This document shows, piece by piece, positions 8,124 to 17,510 of a stretch of 64,000 bases of DNA. The translations under genes and the position numbers were made by a program. The DNA is from Christensenella sp. UBA5893 (GTDB taxonomy: Bacteria > Bacillota > Clostridia > Christensenellales > UBA1242). The notes below the pieces were generated by a model. The model worked only from the letters and a program-made list of their open reading frames with translations, was not told where the DNA came from and searched no databases. The DNA lies in contig DJER01000010.1 in assembly GCA_002431905.1 (NCBI GenBank), positions 19,022 through 83,021 of the forward strand, read 5' to 3'. Every line of letters starts with the position of its first letter. Within the stretch, counting starts at the first letter, position 1.

Positions 8124-10520
8124 ATGATAGTAACATTAAATTGGTTAAAAGATTTTATTGACTTGGATGAAACTCCAGAAAAAATTGCTGAGTTATTAAC
8201 AAATTCAGGTAATGAAGTTGAAGAAATAATATATCAAGACAGATATTTGAAAAATGTTGTTGTTGGCAAAATACTAAAAATAGAAAAACATCCAAATGCA
8301 GACAAATTGGTTGTTTGTCAAGTTGATATTGGGGACAAAGTAACTCAAATTGTTACAGCTGCAACAAATGTAAGAGAAGGTCATACTGTTCCAGTGTCTT
8401 TGCCAGGTGCAAACCTTGCCAATGGCATTCATATTGAAAATGGCAAATTGAGAGGCGTTGATTCTCTTGGTATGTTTTGCTCTATCGAAGAGCTTGGTGT
8501 AACAGACTATGATGGCGAAGCAAATGGAATTATGATTCTTGATGATGACTTAAAGGCTGGAACACCAATAGCAAAGGCACTTATGATGGATGATGTTATA
8601 TTTGATATCAATGTTACCGCAAATCGTCCAGACTGTATGAGTGTTATTGGTATCGCAAGAGAATTAAGTGCATTAACAGGAAAACCAATAAAAAAACAAG
8701 ATTTGTCATATAAGACAAATAATGAAGATGTAAATAAATATCTTACTGTTGATGTTCAAAATAAAGAACTTTGTCCAAGATATATGGCATCAGTGGTAAA
8801 AAATATAAAAATAGAAAAATCGCCAAAGTGGTTAAGAGCAAGACTTGTTAGTGTTGGAATTAAACCTATAAATAACATTGTTGATATCACAAACTATGTC
8901 CTTATGGAATATGGTCAACCAATGCACGCATTTGATTATGACTATCTTGATGGGCATAAGATTGTTGTAAGAGATGGAAATAACGGCGAAGAAATAGATG
9001 TCCTAAATCATAATAGCTATAAAGTTGATGAAAGAGTGCTTTGCGTTTGTGATGCAAATAAACCTGTAGTAATTGCTGGAATTATTGGCGGATTAAATAG
9101 TTGTGTTATTGATGACACAAAGATTGCAGTGTTTGAAGCTGCAAGTTTTAATAGAGCATCAATAAGAAGAACATCAAGAAGAATTGGTGTTAGAACAGAC
9201 TCTACTGCAAGGTTTGAAAAGGGTGTTGATGTACAAAGCCCACAAATCGGTATGCAAAGAGCATTAAGCTTAATATCAAAACTTGGTGCTGGAGAAATTG
9301 TATCTGGAGTAATTGATTCAATTGATGAAAAACCAACAAACAAAGATATGACATTCTCAATTTCAAAAATTGAAAAATTATTAGGAATAAAAGTTCCAAA
9401 TGAGAAAATCCTTTCAATACTTAACAATCTTGGAATAAAATCAACAATTGATGGCGACAGAATTTATTCAAATGTTCCTGTATATCGTGGAGATATAGAA
9501 AACAATGCCGATATCGCAGAAGAAATCATTAGAATGTATGGTTATGATGTTTATGATAGCATTGACCAAGAACCATTGGCAAATGCGAAAGTAACAGTTG
9601 GAAGATATGATCCAATGCTTCAAACTGCAAGAAAATTAAAGTTGCAACTTTGTGACTATGGGTATTACGAAACTGTTAACTATTCGATTTGCAGTGAAGA
9701 TGTAAAACAAAAACTTTTATTGAAAGAGAACACAAAACTTTATAATATGATAAAAATTGCAAATCCTATTAGTGAAGATTTGTCTTGTGTTAGAACAACA
9801 ATGGCAAATGCTATGTTTACAACAATTGCAAGAAATTTATCAAGAAAAAATCAGGACTTTAGATTAAGTGAGGTTGGACGCGTTTATTTTCCAAAAGAAT
9901 TACCATTAAAGGAATTGCCAGATGAAGTAAATATGCTTTCATTTGCAAGTGTGAACAAAGAAGATAACTTTTTCACTTTTAAAGGTATAATTGAAAATCT
10001 ACTTAGGGATTATGATTTAGATTACAAACTTGAATATTCAAAACTCCCATTTATGCACCCAGGAATTAGTGCTGACATTATTGACACAAAAACAGGTCTT
10101 ATTGTTGGCAGTTTTGGAAAGGTTCATCCAAAGGTATGCAAGAACTTTGATATGCAAGAGCATACATTCTATGCTGAATTAAATTTGGATATTATCACTT
10201 CACTAAAGGAAAAGAAACATGAAGTAAAAATGCTTTCAAAATTCCCAGCAGTTGACAGAGATTTGGCTATAGTTTGCGACGAAAATGTAACTGTTGAACA
10301 AGTGTTGGAATGTGTTAAAAAGTCTTGTGGGAAACTATATTATTCATCAAATGTTTTTGACATATACAGAAGTGAACAATTAGGCGAGAGCAAAAAGAGC
10401 ATTGCATTTTCATTCAAAATTATAAGTTATGATAAAACATTAACTGACGAAGAAATCAATCAAACAGTAAACAAGATATTAAAAGACCTAAAATACAAAC
10501 TTGGAGCAGTCCTTAGATGA
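8124..10520 (+). CDS. pheT: Phenylalanine-tRNA ligase beta subunit
   Basis: This 798-residue subunit contains, in order, a tRNA-binding OB domain (about 40-150), the B3/B4 editing domain that hydrolyses Tyr-tRNA-Phe (about 210-380), the B5 domain (about 400-470), a catalytic-like core, and the C-terminal anticodon-binding FDX-ACB domain (about 705-798; it begins SKFPAVDRDLA). Length is normal. It starts 10 nt after pheS, and its stop overlaps the start of the next gene by 4 nt (ATGA). Confidence 0.97.
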   Translation: MIVTLNWLKDFIDLDETPEKIAELLTNSGNEVEEIIYQDRYLKNVVVGKILKIEKHPNADKLVVCQVDIGDKVTQIVTAATNVREGHTVPVSLPGANLANGIHIENGKLRGVDSLGMFCSIEELGVTDYDGEANGIMILDDDLKAGTPIAKALMMDDVIFDINVTANRPDCMSVIGIARELSALTGKPIKKQDLSYKTNNEDVNKYLTVDVQNKELCPRYMASVVKNIKIEKSPKWLRARLVSVGIKPINNIVDITNYVLMEYGQPMHAFDYDYLDGHKIVVRDGNNGEEIDVLNHNSYKVDERVLCVCDANKPVVIAGIIGGLNSCVIDDTKIAVFEAASFNRASIRRTSRRIGVRTDSTARFEKGVDVQSPQIGMQRALSLISKLGAGEIVSGVIDSIDEKPTNKDMTFSISKIEKLLGIKVPNEKILSILNNLGIKSTIDGDRIYSNVPVYRGDIENNADIAEEIIRMYGYDVYDSIDQEPLANAKVTVGRYDPMLQTARKLKLQLCDYGYYETVNYSICSEDVKQKLLLKENTKLYNMIKIANPISEDLSCVRTTMANAMFTTIARNLSRKNQDFRLSEVGRVYFPKELPLKELPDEVNMLSFASVNKEDNFFTFKGIIENLLRDYDLDYKLEYSKLPFMHPGISADIIDTKTGLIVGSFGKVHPKVCKNFDMQEHTFYAELNLDIITSLKEKKHEVKMLSKFPAVDRDLAIVCDENVTVEQVLECVKKSCGKLYYSSNVFDIYRSEQLGESKKSIAFSFKIISYDKTLTDEEINQTVNKILKDLKYKLGAVLR

Positions 10521-11641
10521 TATATTTAGATAATGCAGCAACAACAAAAGCGTTGCCAGAAGTTATAAGTGAATATAGTAAATATGCAGGAGAATTATAC
10601 TTTAATCCTTCTGCAATTTATCATGAAGGTGTATCTGTTAAAGCCTGTATAGAAGATGCAAGAACTGTGATATTAAAAGCACTTGGAACACATAACGGAA
10701 ATGTTGTTTTCACATCATCGGCAACTGAATCAAATAATTTGGCGATATTTGGAAGTTATAGAAGTAATTTTAAAAAGGTTATTTTTTCAATCGAAGAACA
10801 CCCATCCGTTTATAATGTTGCACTTGAATTAAAGAACAGAGGTGTAAACGTTGACTTTTGTCCATTATCGCAAAATGGTCAAGTCGATTATGACAAATTA
10901 GAGCAAATGCTTGATGAAGATGTCGGCTTTATATCAATTATGCATGTAAGCAATGAAACCGGTGCAATTAATGACCTAAAAAGAATTTATGATATAAAAA
11001 TGAAAAAATGCCCCAAGGCAATATTCCATGTTGATGGGGTTCAAGCATTTTCAAAGGTAAAAGTAAATCTTGATTACTTTGGTGTTGATTTGTATACAAT
11101 AAGCGGACATAAAATATTTGGACCAAAAGGTGTCTCTGCTCTGTTTGTAAGAAATGGAATTGTTCTAAAACCAATTATGTTTGGTGGTGGACAAGAAAAC
11201 AACTTAAGGTCCGGAACGGAAAATGTACCAGCGATAATGGGGCTTAAAGTTGCGATACAAAATATTGGAAACATTAAAGAATATTTTGAATACGTAAAAT
11301 CACTAAAAAACAAATTTATTGAAAATCTAAATGGAATTGCTTGTAACTTTAATACAACAAATGATAATTCGCCATATGTTTTAAGTATTAGTTTTAAAGG
11401 CGTAAAAGGCGAAACACTTGTTCATATGATGGAACAACATGGCATTTTAATTAGTACCGGTAGTGCTTGTTCAAGCAAAAAGGCAGGGAATAGAGTGCTC
11501 GAAGCATTGGGAGTAAATCACAACGACATCATTGGAAGTGTTAGAGTAAGTTTCTCTAGATATAATACGATGGAAGAAGTTGATTTTTCTTCAAAAACTT
11601 TAAAAAACTGCTATATCGAATTGATAGAAAAATTGAGGTAA
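10517..11641 (+). CDS. Cysteine desulfurase paired with ThiI (NifZ-like)
   Basis: This 374-residue fold-type I PLP enzyme takes sulfur from cysteine. The PLP lysine lies in SGHKIFGPKG, and the persulfide cysteine in STGSACSSKK near residue 318. It overlaps pheT by 4 nt and is 2 nt from thiI. In Bacillus, a desulfurase next to thiI (NifZ) is the dedicated sulfur donor for 4-thiouridine in tRNA, and that is the likely role here. A second desulfurase (21411-22538) is paired with mnmA. Confidence 0.92.
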   Translation: MIYLDNAATTKALPEVISEYSKYAGELYFNPSAIYHEGVSVKACIEDARTVILKALGTHNGNVVFTSSATESNNLAIFGSYRSNFKKVIFSIEEHPSVYNVALELKNRGVNVDFCPLSQNGQVDYDKLEQMLDEDVGFISIMHVSNETGAINDLKRIYDIKMKKCPKAIFHVDGVQAFSKVKVNLDYFGVDLYTISGHKIFGPKGVSALFVRNGIVLKPIMFGGGQENNLRSGTENVPAIMGLKVAIQNIGNIKEYFEYVKSLKNKFIENLNGIACNFNTTNDNSPYVLSISFKGVKGETLVHMMEQHGILISTGSACSSKKAGNRVLEALGVNHNDIIGSVRVSFSRYNTMEEVDFSSKTLKNCYIELIEKLR

Positions 11642-11643
11642 TA

Positions 11644-12798
11644 ATGAAAAAGGTAATTTTATTAAGATTTGGTGAACTCTATCTTAAAGGTAAAAATCGT
11701 GGGTTCTTTGAAAAAACACTTATCTCAAATATAAGACATTCTTTAAAGGATATTGAGTGCAAGGTTACAAAAGCAACTGGAAGATATATAGTGTCTGATT
11801 ATGACGAGATTGATGAAATCACAATAATCGACAGGTTAACAAAGGTTTTTGGGCTTGTATCTTTATCGCCAGCAATAGAATTGGAAACAAACAAAGATGA
11901 AATTGATAAGTATATTGCAACAATAAAACTTAATGTAAAAACATTTAGAGTATCAGTTATACGTGCTGATAAGACTTTTCCAATCAAATCAAACATATAT
12001 GAAAGGGATTTAGGTGCAATAATTTTAAGGAATAATCCAAATTTGAAAGTTAGCCTAAAAGATTTTGACGAAGAAGTTGTTGTGGATATTAGAGAAAGTG
12101 GCAAAACATATATTTTGTCATCAAAAATAGAATGTGAAGGTGGTATGCCACTTGGAACAGCTGGTAAAAGTCTTTTGTTGTTATCAGGGGGGATAGATAG
12201 TCCTGTTGCAGGATATATGATTGCAAAACGTGGAATGAAGATAAGTGCAATACACTTTCACAGTTTCCCATACACAAGTGAAATGGCAAAGCAAAAAGTA
12301 ATCAAATTGGCGAAGCTTATTACTCCATATTGCGGAAACATAAAACTTTATATGATTCCTTTTACAAAAATTCAAGAAGAGATACATAAACATTGTGCCC
12401 CTGAATTTATGATAACTATTATGCGTAGAATAATGATGAAAATTTCGGCAAAAGTAGCAAGAATTGCAAATTGCAAAGCTATTATAACTGGCGAAAATTT
12501 GGGGCAAGTTGCAAGCCAAACAGTTGAAAGTATGACTGTTACCAACTTTTCACAAACTGAGTATCCAATATTTAGACCATTGATTTCATTTGACAAAAAA
12601 GATATTATCGAAATCGCAAGAAAGATAGGAACATATGACACATCAATACTTCCATATGAAGATTGTTGCACAGTTTTTCTTCCAAAGAATCCTGTAATTA
12701 AACCAAAAATGGAAAAAGTTATTTATGAAGAGTCAAAACTTGATATTGGCAACTTGATAGATGATGCAATTAAAAATTTAGAAATAATAGATTGTTAA
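11644..12798 (+). CDS. thiI: tRNA 4-thiouridine sulfurtransferase ThiI
   Basis: This 384-residue protein installs 4-thiouridine at position 8 of tRNA, a near-UV sensor. It has an N-terminal ferredoxin-like domain and THUMP domain (about 60-165), then a PP-loop adenylation domain with SGGIDSP (Ser at 181). The C-terminal rhodanese domain of enterobacterial ThiI is absent, as in other Gram-positive species, which rely on a partner desulfurase encoded just upstream. It is the last gene of the T-box-controlled operon. Confidence 0.95.
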   Translation: MKKVILLRFGELYLKGKNRGFFEKTLISNIRHSLKDIECKVTKATGRYIVSDYDEIDEITIIDRLTKVFGLVSLSPAIELETNKDEIDKYIATIKLNVKTFRVSVIRADKTFPIKSNIYERDLGAIILRNNPNLKVSLKDFDEEVVVDIRESGKTYILSSKIECEGGMPLGTAGKSLLLLSGGIDSPVAGYMIAKRGMKISAIHFHSFPYTSEMAKQKVIKLAKLITPYCGNIKLYMIPFTKIQEEIHKHCAPEFMITIMRRIMMKISAKVARIANCKAIITGENLGQVASQTVESMTVTNFSQTEYPIFRPLISFDKKDIIEIARKIGTYDTSILPYEDCCTVFLPKNPVIKPKMEKVIYEESKLDIGNLIDDAIKNLEIIDC

Positions 12799-12849
12799 AT
12801 TTGTTGACAAACTCCAAAAAGTTATTTAAACTATTTTTGTAAATTAAAG

Positions 12850-12877
12850 TTTACGATATAAGAGTCGATTATATAAT
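12850..12877 (+). promoter_or_regulatory. Likely promoter of rny
   Basis: TTTACG, a 16-nt spacer and a perfect TATAAT (12872-12877) lie about 55 nt before the rny ATG. A second candidate -35 (TTGACA, 12804-12809) further upstream has only a weak -10 box. Confidence 0.45.
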
Positions 12878-12931
12878 TTAATGTGGCAAATTTTAGGGGA
12901 ATTTGCTACGAGTAGAAAAAAGGAAACAATA

Positions 12932-14524
12932 ATGAGCAATATGTTTAATGCACTATGTGCAATTAGTACAGTTGCTTCAGTTTTTATAGGGCTTGGCGCT
13001 TTATTGCTGGGCATTGTTGGAGGTTATTTTTTAACATATTTATTAAATACAAAAAAAATGGCAAAAGGCAAGGCTAATGCTGTAAAGATTATTGAAGAAG
13101 CCTATGCTGAAGCAAAAACTGTAAAAAAAGAAGCAATCTTGGAAGCAAAAGAAGAAATCGTAAAACTAAAACAAGATGCAGATAGAGAACTAAAAGAAAG
13201 AAGAGTTGAACTACAAAAAACAGAAGATAGGTTAACTCAAAAAGAAGATTTTATTGACAAAAAAGATCTTAATCTTGACAAAAAACAAGAAGAACTTGAC
13301 CGTCAAAAAAAGGTTGTTGATGAAAAGCTTGAACAACTTACAGATCAACTTGATGAACAAGAACAAATAAAGAAAAATATGATCACAGAATTAGAAAAGG
13401 TTGCAGCTTTGAAAAAAGAAGATGCAAAGCAAATTTTGATAAATTCTATGGTTGAAGATGCAAGAAAAGATGCCGCAAAAACTGTAAAAGAAATTGAAGA
13501 TACAGCAACTCAAGAGGCAAATAAAAAAGCACAAAACATTGTCGCTTTGGCAATTCAAAGATGTGCAACTGATATGACTAGTGAAACCACCACTTCATCG
13601 GTATCAATCCCTAATGATGATATGAAAGGTAGGATAATTGGTCGTGAAGGAAGAAATATTAGAGCAATTGAAAATGCAACTGGTGTTGATTTGATTGTTG
13701 ATGATACACCTGAAACAATAACTGTTTCTTGCTTTGACCCAATAAGAAGAGAAGTCGCAAGACTTGCACTTGAAAAATTGATTCTTGATGGTAGGATTCA
13801 TCCAACAAGAATTGAAGAAATTGTTCAAAAATGTCAAAGAGATGTTGACCAAACAATTAAAGAAGCTGGCGAACAAGCTGTTGATGAAGCGGGCATATAT
13901 AATATGCACCCAGAACTTGTAAAAATATTAGGTAGATTAAAATATAGAACAAGTTATGGTCAAAATGTTTTAAAACATAGTTTGGAAACTTGTTATTTCG
14001 CAGGGTTACTTGCTGCTGAAATCGGGGCCGATGTTAAAGTTGCAAAACGTGGAGGGTTACTTCACGATATAGGAAAGGCACTTGACCATGAAGTTGAGGG
14101 CACACACGTGACAATTGGTGTTGAACTTGCAAAAAAATACAAGGAATCACCTGAAGTTATACATTGCATAGAAGCACATCACTTTGATGTTGAATTTCAT
14201 AGTGTTGAAGCAATACTTGTTCAAGTTGCTGATGCAATTTCAAGTTCAAGACCGGGTGCGAGAAGAGAAAGTTTGGACGCATATGTAAAACGTCTTGAAA
14301 AATTGGAAGAAATTTCAAACTCATTTAAAGGTGTTGAAAAATCATATGCAATTCAAGCAGGCAGAGAAGTTAGAATCATTGTAAAACCTGAAGAAATTTC
14401 AGATGCTGATGCAATGTTCCTTGCAAAAGATATAGCAAAGAAAATTGAAGAAGAAATGGAATATCCAGGACAAATTAAAGTTAATGTAATTAGAGAGAGT
14501 AGATTTTCTGAATTTGCAAAATAA
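12932..14524 (+). CDS. rny: Ribonuclease Y
   Basis: This 530-residue membrane-anchored endoribonuclease starts mRNA decay in Bacillota. It has an N-terminal transmembrane helix (about 8-37), a long coiled coil rich in Lys, Glu and Gln (about 45-210), a KH RNA-binding domain with [13 protein letters not shown], and an HD metal-dependent domain with [19 protein letters not shown] at 12920-12925 selects the ATG at 12932; an upstream in-frame start at 12881 has no ribosome site. The gene stands alone between thiI and a bidirectional terminator. Confidence 0.96.
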   Translation: MSNMFNALCAISTVASVFIGLGALLLGIVGGYFLTYLLNTKKMAKGKANAVKIIEEAYAEAKTVKKEAILEAKEEIVKLKQDADRELKERRVELQKTEDRLTQKEDFIDKKDLNLDKKQEELDRQKKVVDEKLEQLTDQLDEQEQIKKNMITELEKVAALKKEDAKQILINSMVEDARKDAAKTVKEIEDTATQEANKKAQNIVALAIQRCATDMTSETTTSSVSIPNDDMKGRIIGREGRNIRAIENATGVDLIVDDTPETITVSCFDPIRREVARLALEKLILDGRIHPTRIEEIVQKCQRDVDQTIKEAGEQAVDEAGIYNMHPELVKILGRLKYRTSYGQNVLKHSLETCYFAGLLAAEIGADVKVAKRGGLLHDIGKALDHEVEGTHVTIGVELAKKYKESPEVIHCIEAHHFDVEFHSVEAILVQVADAISSSRPGARRESLDAYVKRLEKLEEISNSFKGVEKSYAIQAGREVRIIVKPEEISDADAMFLAKDIAKKIEEEMEYPGQIKVNVIRESRFSEFAK

Positions 14525-14528
14525 TATT

Positions 14529-14561
14529 AAAAAACTCATACATTCATTGTATGAGTTTTTT
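14529..14561. terminator. Bidirectional terminator between rny and the PadR-like gene
   Basis: AAAACTCATACA / TGTATGAGTTTT with a 5-nt loop has A-rich and T-rich flanks, so it can end both convergent transcripts. Confidence 0.85.
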
Positions 14562-14572
14562 ATTTTATCCTT

Positions 14573-16588
14573 TTATGGAAGTATAAAATCTAATAACTTT
14601 ATTATCAATAAATTTGATATCATAACTGATAGGTATACAAACGATGTGACGTATGTTGATATGTTGTCAAGTTCAATTCCACATATCAGGTTTAAACTAA
14701 ATAAAAGTACTATTGATAATATTACAATTGATATTACAGTTGTAAATTTCCATATGTATTGTTTTAAAGTTTGTAACAAACTCTTTTTTCTGCTGAGAAT
14801 GCAAATATAATTATAAGCGGTTATACCAATATAAATCATTGGACATATTAAGTATAAGAAATTCCAACCAGGTTGTGACGTCTTGTTGAATGCGTACATT
14901 ATAGCAGATTCAATGATTACCAAGAGCAACACTGCAATTGACATAATTGAAGATTTTAATAGCTTGTTATTTCTTCGTCTTATTCCTTTTTGCTTTGTAT
15001 ATGTTCCAAACTTTATGTTACATTTGCCATAGTATGATTTAAGGCTTTCAAAATCTGTTTTTGTTTCTTCTTGAGGATTATAATCATAATCCATTGTTTC
15101 AGGTTGTTCTTGATTCATTATTGATTCTTGGCTATTCTCTTTAGTGTATGTTTCATCAATTTGATTTTGTTCTCGTCTTAATTCTTCAAGTTTTTTATCA
15201 ATTATATTATTACTGTTATCATATCTTATATGTTCAAATCTAGCAGGTGCAATTTTCTTTACTTTTGGGATGTTCATAGTTGGATGTTCGGTTATCAAAA
15301 CTGCATCATCCAATTGTTTCTTTTGTGGTTGCTGTGGAACGTATGAAGGGGAGTTATTAATGGAATTGTTATCATTTTGAATGTCGACATTCTCTTGTTG
15401 TTTATCCATTATTGATGTAGTATTTTCTATATTGGCATCAGTTGGTTCAATAACGGGTTCAGGATAGTTATCATTATTAGTTTCAAAAGATTTATTTTCT
15501 GCCAAAACCGTTTCATTAGAACTAAAATCGTTATTTCCACTTAAATCTATAAATTGAACTGAATCATCAGTGTTAGGCTCATTATCTTCAACAGTTTCAT
15601 TGTATAAAATTGTTGAATGAATAATTGGTTCTTTGTATTCAGGCTTTTGTTCGTCATTTGATGTTATAGAACTATCAACATTTGTATTTTGTTGAGAAAT
15701 TGTTGAAACACTAGAATCTTGATTATTTTCATGCGGTGTTTCATCATGCTCCTTAGACGACTTGAAATTGTCCTCTTGTTCTTGAATTGAAACATCTTCA
15801 TCTTCATCATAAGGTGGGTCATTAAATCTTGTTGGGTTGTTTTGCAAATTGCCAGCAAAACTTTTTTGCTTTTTACTAAATTGCCAAAATGCACTTTTTA
15901 CTTGATTTTGATTGTTAACTTTATAGTCTGAATTTTCATATGATGTCAAGATTTGTTCGTTATGTTGTTGAGTTTGCTCCTTTGGTTGCTCGTTACGCAA
16001 ATCAATAAGGTTTTTATCAATGGAAGAATTGTCTTCATCTGCCTCATCTCTTAATTTTTTTATGCAGTCAAAAACTTCATCCGAAGGTTCAACAACTTTT
16101 GGGGAAGTGGTAAAAAGGTCAAACTGAACAAAATTTTGTGATTTCTGTGGCTCACTATTTTCTTCAGATTTTGGCTTTTCGGGTTCTTTTATTATAAATA
16201 AACTTGACTGTTGTAAAATTGTGCCACTGTTATTTTGTATTTCAGTCGCATTATCAACTTGGTTGGATTTGTTATTAAATTCTGTCCTCTTGTTGATAAA
16301 TTCGTTTAAATCCAAACTCCATTTTTCAGCATATTTTTTGCCATAATCAGTTATGCTATAATAATGTCGTCTTCCACCAATTTCACTATCTCGCCAATAA
16401 GACGAAATTAAATTTTGTTCTTCCATTCTACGTAAACAAGAATACAAACTTGGCTGTTTTACAATCAATGAATCATTCGTTTTTTGACGGATATCATCAA
16501 TAATTTCATAACCATATTTATCTTCATTGAGTAGGGTGGATAAAATAATATTGGTCAATTGTCCTCTTGGTAATTCTTCTTTTGCCAT
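14573..16588 (-). CDS. PadR-type regulator fused to a four-helix membrane domain
   Basis: This 671-residue protein has three parts. Residues about 5-95 are a PadR-family winged helix: GQLTNIILSTLL, KYGYEIIDDI, SLYSCLRRMEE, then the wing GGRRHYYSITDYGK. Residues about 96-535 are very polar and acidic (Asn, Gln, Glu, Asp, Ser), probably disordered. Residues about 543-671 hold four hydrophobic helices (about 548-567, 577-597, 614-635, 647-668). Typical PadR proteins are 100-190 residues and soluble, so this is a candidate membrane-tethered transcription regulator. I know no ligand or target for it. It has a consensus promoter (16612-16640) and AAAGGAAA before ATG. Confidence 0.85.
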   Translation of the reverse strand: MAKEELPRGQLTNIILSTLLNEDKYGYEIIDDIRQKTNDSLIVKQPSLYSCLRRMEEQNLISSYWRDSEIGGRRHYYSITDYGKKYAEKWSLDLNEFINKRTEFNNKSNQVDNATEIQNNSGTILQQSSLFIIKEPEKPKSEENSEPQKSQNFVQFDLFTTSPKVVEPSDEVFDCIKKLRDEADEDNSSIDKNLIDLRNEQPKEQTQQHNEQILTSYENSDYKVNNQNQVKSAFWQFSKKQKSFAGNLQNNPTRFNDPPYDEDEDVSIQEQEDNFKSSKEHDETPHENNQDSSVSTISQQNTNVDSSITSNDEQKPEYKEPIIHSTILYNETVEDNEPNTDDSVQFIDLSGNNDFSSNETVLAENKSFETNNDNYPEPVIEPTDANIENTTSIMDKQQENVDIQNDNNSINNSPSYVPQQPQKKQLDDAVLITEHPTMNIPKVKKIAPARFEHIRYDNSNNIIDKKLEELRREQNQIDETYTKENSQESIMNQEQPETMDYDYNPQEETKTDFESLKSYYGKCNIKFGTYTKQKGIRRRNNKLLKSSIMSIAVLLLVIIESAIMYAFNKTSQPGWNFLYLICPMIYIGITAYNYICILSRKKSLLQTLKQYIWKFTTVISIVILSIVLLFSLNLICGIELDNISTYVTSFVYLSVMISNLLIIKLLDFILP

Positions 16589-16611
16589 AAAATTTCCTTT
16601 CTATTATAGTA

Positions 16612-16640
16612 ATTATATACTGCTTTATTGGTGGTGTCAA
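16612..16640 (-). promoter_or_regulatory. Consensus sigma-A promoter of the PadR-like gene
   Basis: Perfect TTGACA (16635-16640), a 17-nt spacer and perfect TATAAT (16612-16617) are read on the minus strand. It is the strongest-looking promoter I found here and is notable for a regulator gene; autoregulation at this site would be typical of PadR proteins. Confidence 0.75.
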
Positions 16641-16684
16641 TATTTTTGTAAGTATTATGCAAATACATAATACTATGTTTTTTC

Positions 16685-16713
16685 TTTGCATAGTACACAA
16701 AATGTTGTATAAT
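16685..16713 (+). promoter_or_regulatory. Promoter of the YgjP-like gene
   Basis: TTTGCA (16685-16690), a 17-nt spacer and TATAAT (16708-16713) end 9 nt before the ATG at 16723. The predicted transcript has almost no 5' leader. It is divergent from the PadR-like promoter, 45 nt away. Confidence 0.6.
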
Positions 16714-16722
16714 ATCATTGTT

Positions 16723-17367
16723 ATGGAAATAAAAGTTATAAGAAGCAAAAGACATAGCATATCAATAAAAATCAATGAAAATGGAGAAGTCCTTGTTAGG
16801 TGTCCATTAAAATATCCAAAAGAAGAATTGCTAAAAATTATTAACAGCAAAAGACAGTGGATAGAGAAATGTGTTAACGTTGTGGCTAGTAAAAAAATGC
16901 AAAATAGTGATTATTATTCGTTTAATAAAATATTGCTAAACGGCATGTCTTATGATATAAAAAAATCAGGCAAACTTTTGGTTATAGGTGAGAATGTTAT
17001 AAAAATTAGGGGAAATGATGTAAGGAAAACACTTATATTATGGCTAAAAAAACAAGCCCAAGCCCTTTTATTTAAAAGGCTGGACTTGATTTCTAATATA
17101 ATAGGGAAGAATTATGCACAAGCAACCCTTATGACTGCAAGAAAGAAATGGGGGAGTTGCGATAATCGCAAAAATATACGATTAAACTACCGACTTGTAA
17201 TGCTTGACAATAAGTATATTGATTATGTTTGCTTGCATGAATTAACTCACACAAAATATATGAATCATTCAAAATTATTTTGGAATGAAGTGGCAAAGTT
17301 TATGCCAAATTGGAAACAAATTAAAAACGACATTTCTAATTTTAATTTTATTTTGGAGGTATATTAG
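16723..17367 (+). CDS. YgjP-like (DUF45) metal-dependent hydrolase
   Basis: This 214-residue protein belongs to the YgjP/UTP-pyrophosphatase-type metallopeptidase-like family. The zinc motif is HELTHTKYMNHSKLFW near the C-terminus, preceded by the family signature KKWGSCDNRKNIRLNYRL. An N-terminal segment RSKRHSISIKI is also typical. The frame is open upstream to 16657, but the -10 box at 16708-16713 lies inside that extension, so the ATG at 16723 is the start. There is no Shine-Dalgarno, a candidate leaderless gene. The physiological substrate is not known from sequence. Confidence 0.88.
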   Translation: MEIKVIRSKRHSISIKINENGEVLVRCPLKYPKEELLKIINSKRQWIEKCVNVVASKKMQNSDYYSFNKILLNGMSYDIKKSGKLLVIGENVIKIRGNDVRKTLILWLKKQAQALLFKRLDLISNIIGKNYAQATLMTARKKWGSCDNRKNIRLNYRLVMLDNKYIDYVCLHELTHTKYMNHSKLFWNEVAKFMPNWKQIKNDISNFNFILEVY

Positions 17368-17420
17368 TCAAAATTATAGCAGGGTACACTTCAAAAATTT
17401 ACATATCTAGCATTTATAAT

Positions 17421-17450
17421 TTATTCGCAAAACACGACTTTTGCGAATAA
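17421..17450. repeat. Perfect 12-bp inverted repeat
   Basis: TTATTCGCAAAA and TTTTGCGAATAA flank a 6-nt loop. No T run follows on either strand, so it is a weak terminator at best. It lies in the 143-nt gap between two convergent genes and may be a stem that halts or protects their 3' ends, or a protein site. Confidence 0.6.
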
Positions 17451-17510
17451 ATACTACTAAAAACGGCAATAATTAGTGAAAAATCTGGTAAAATTTTTAA
17501 AAATCTAGCT

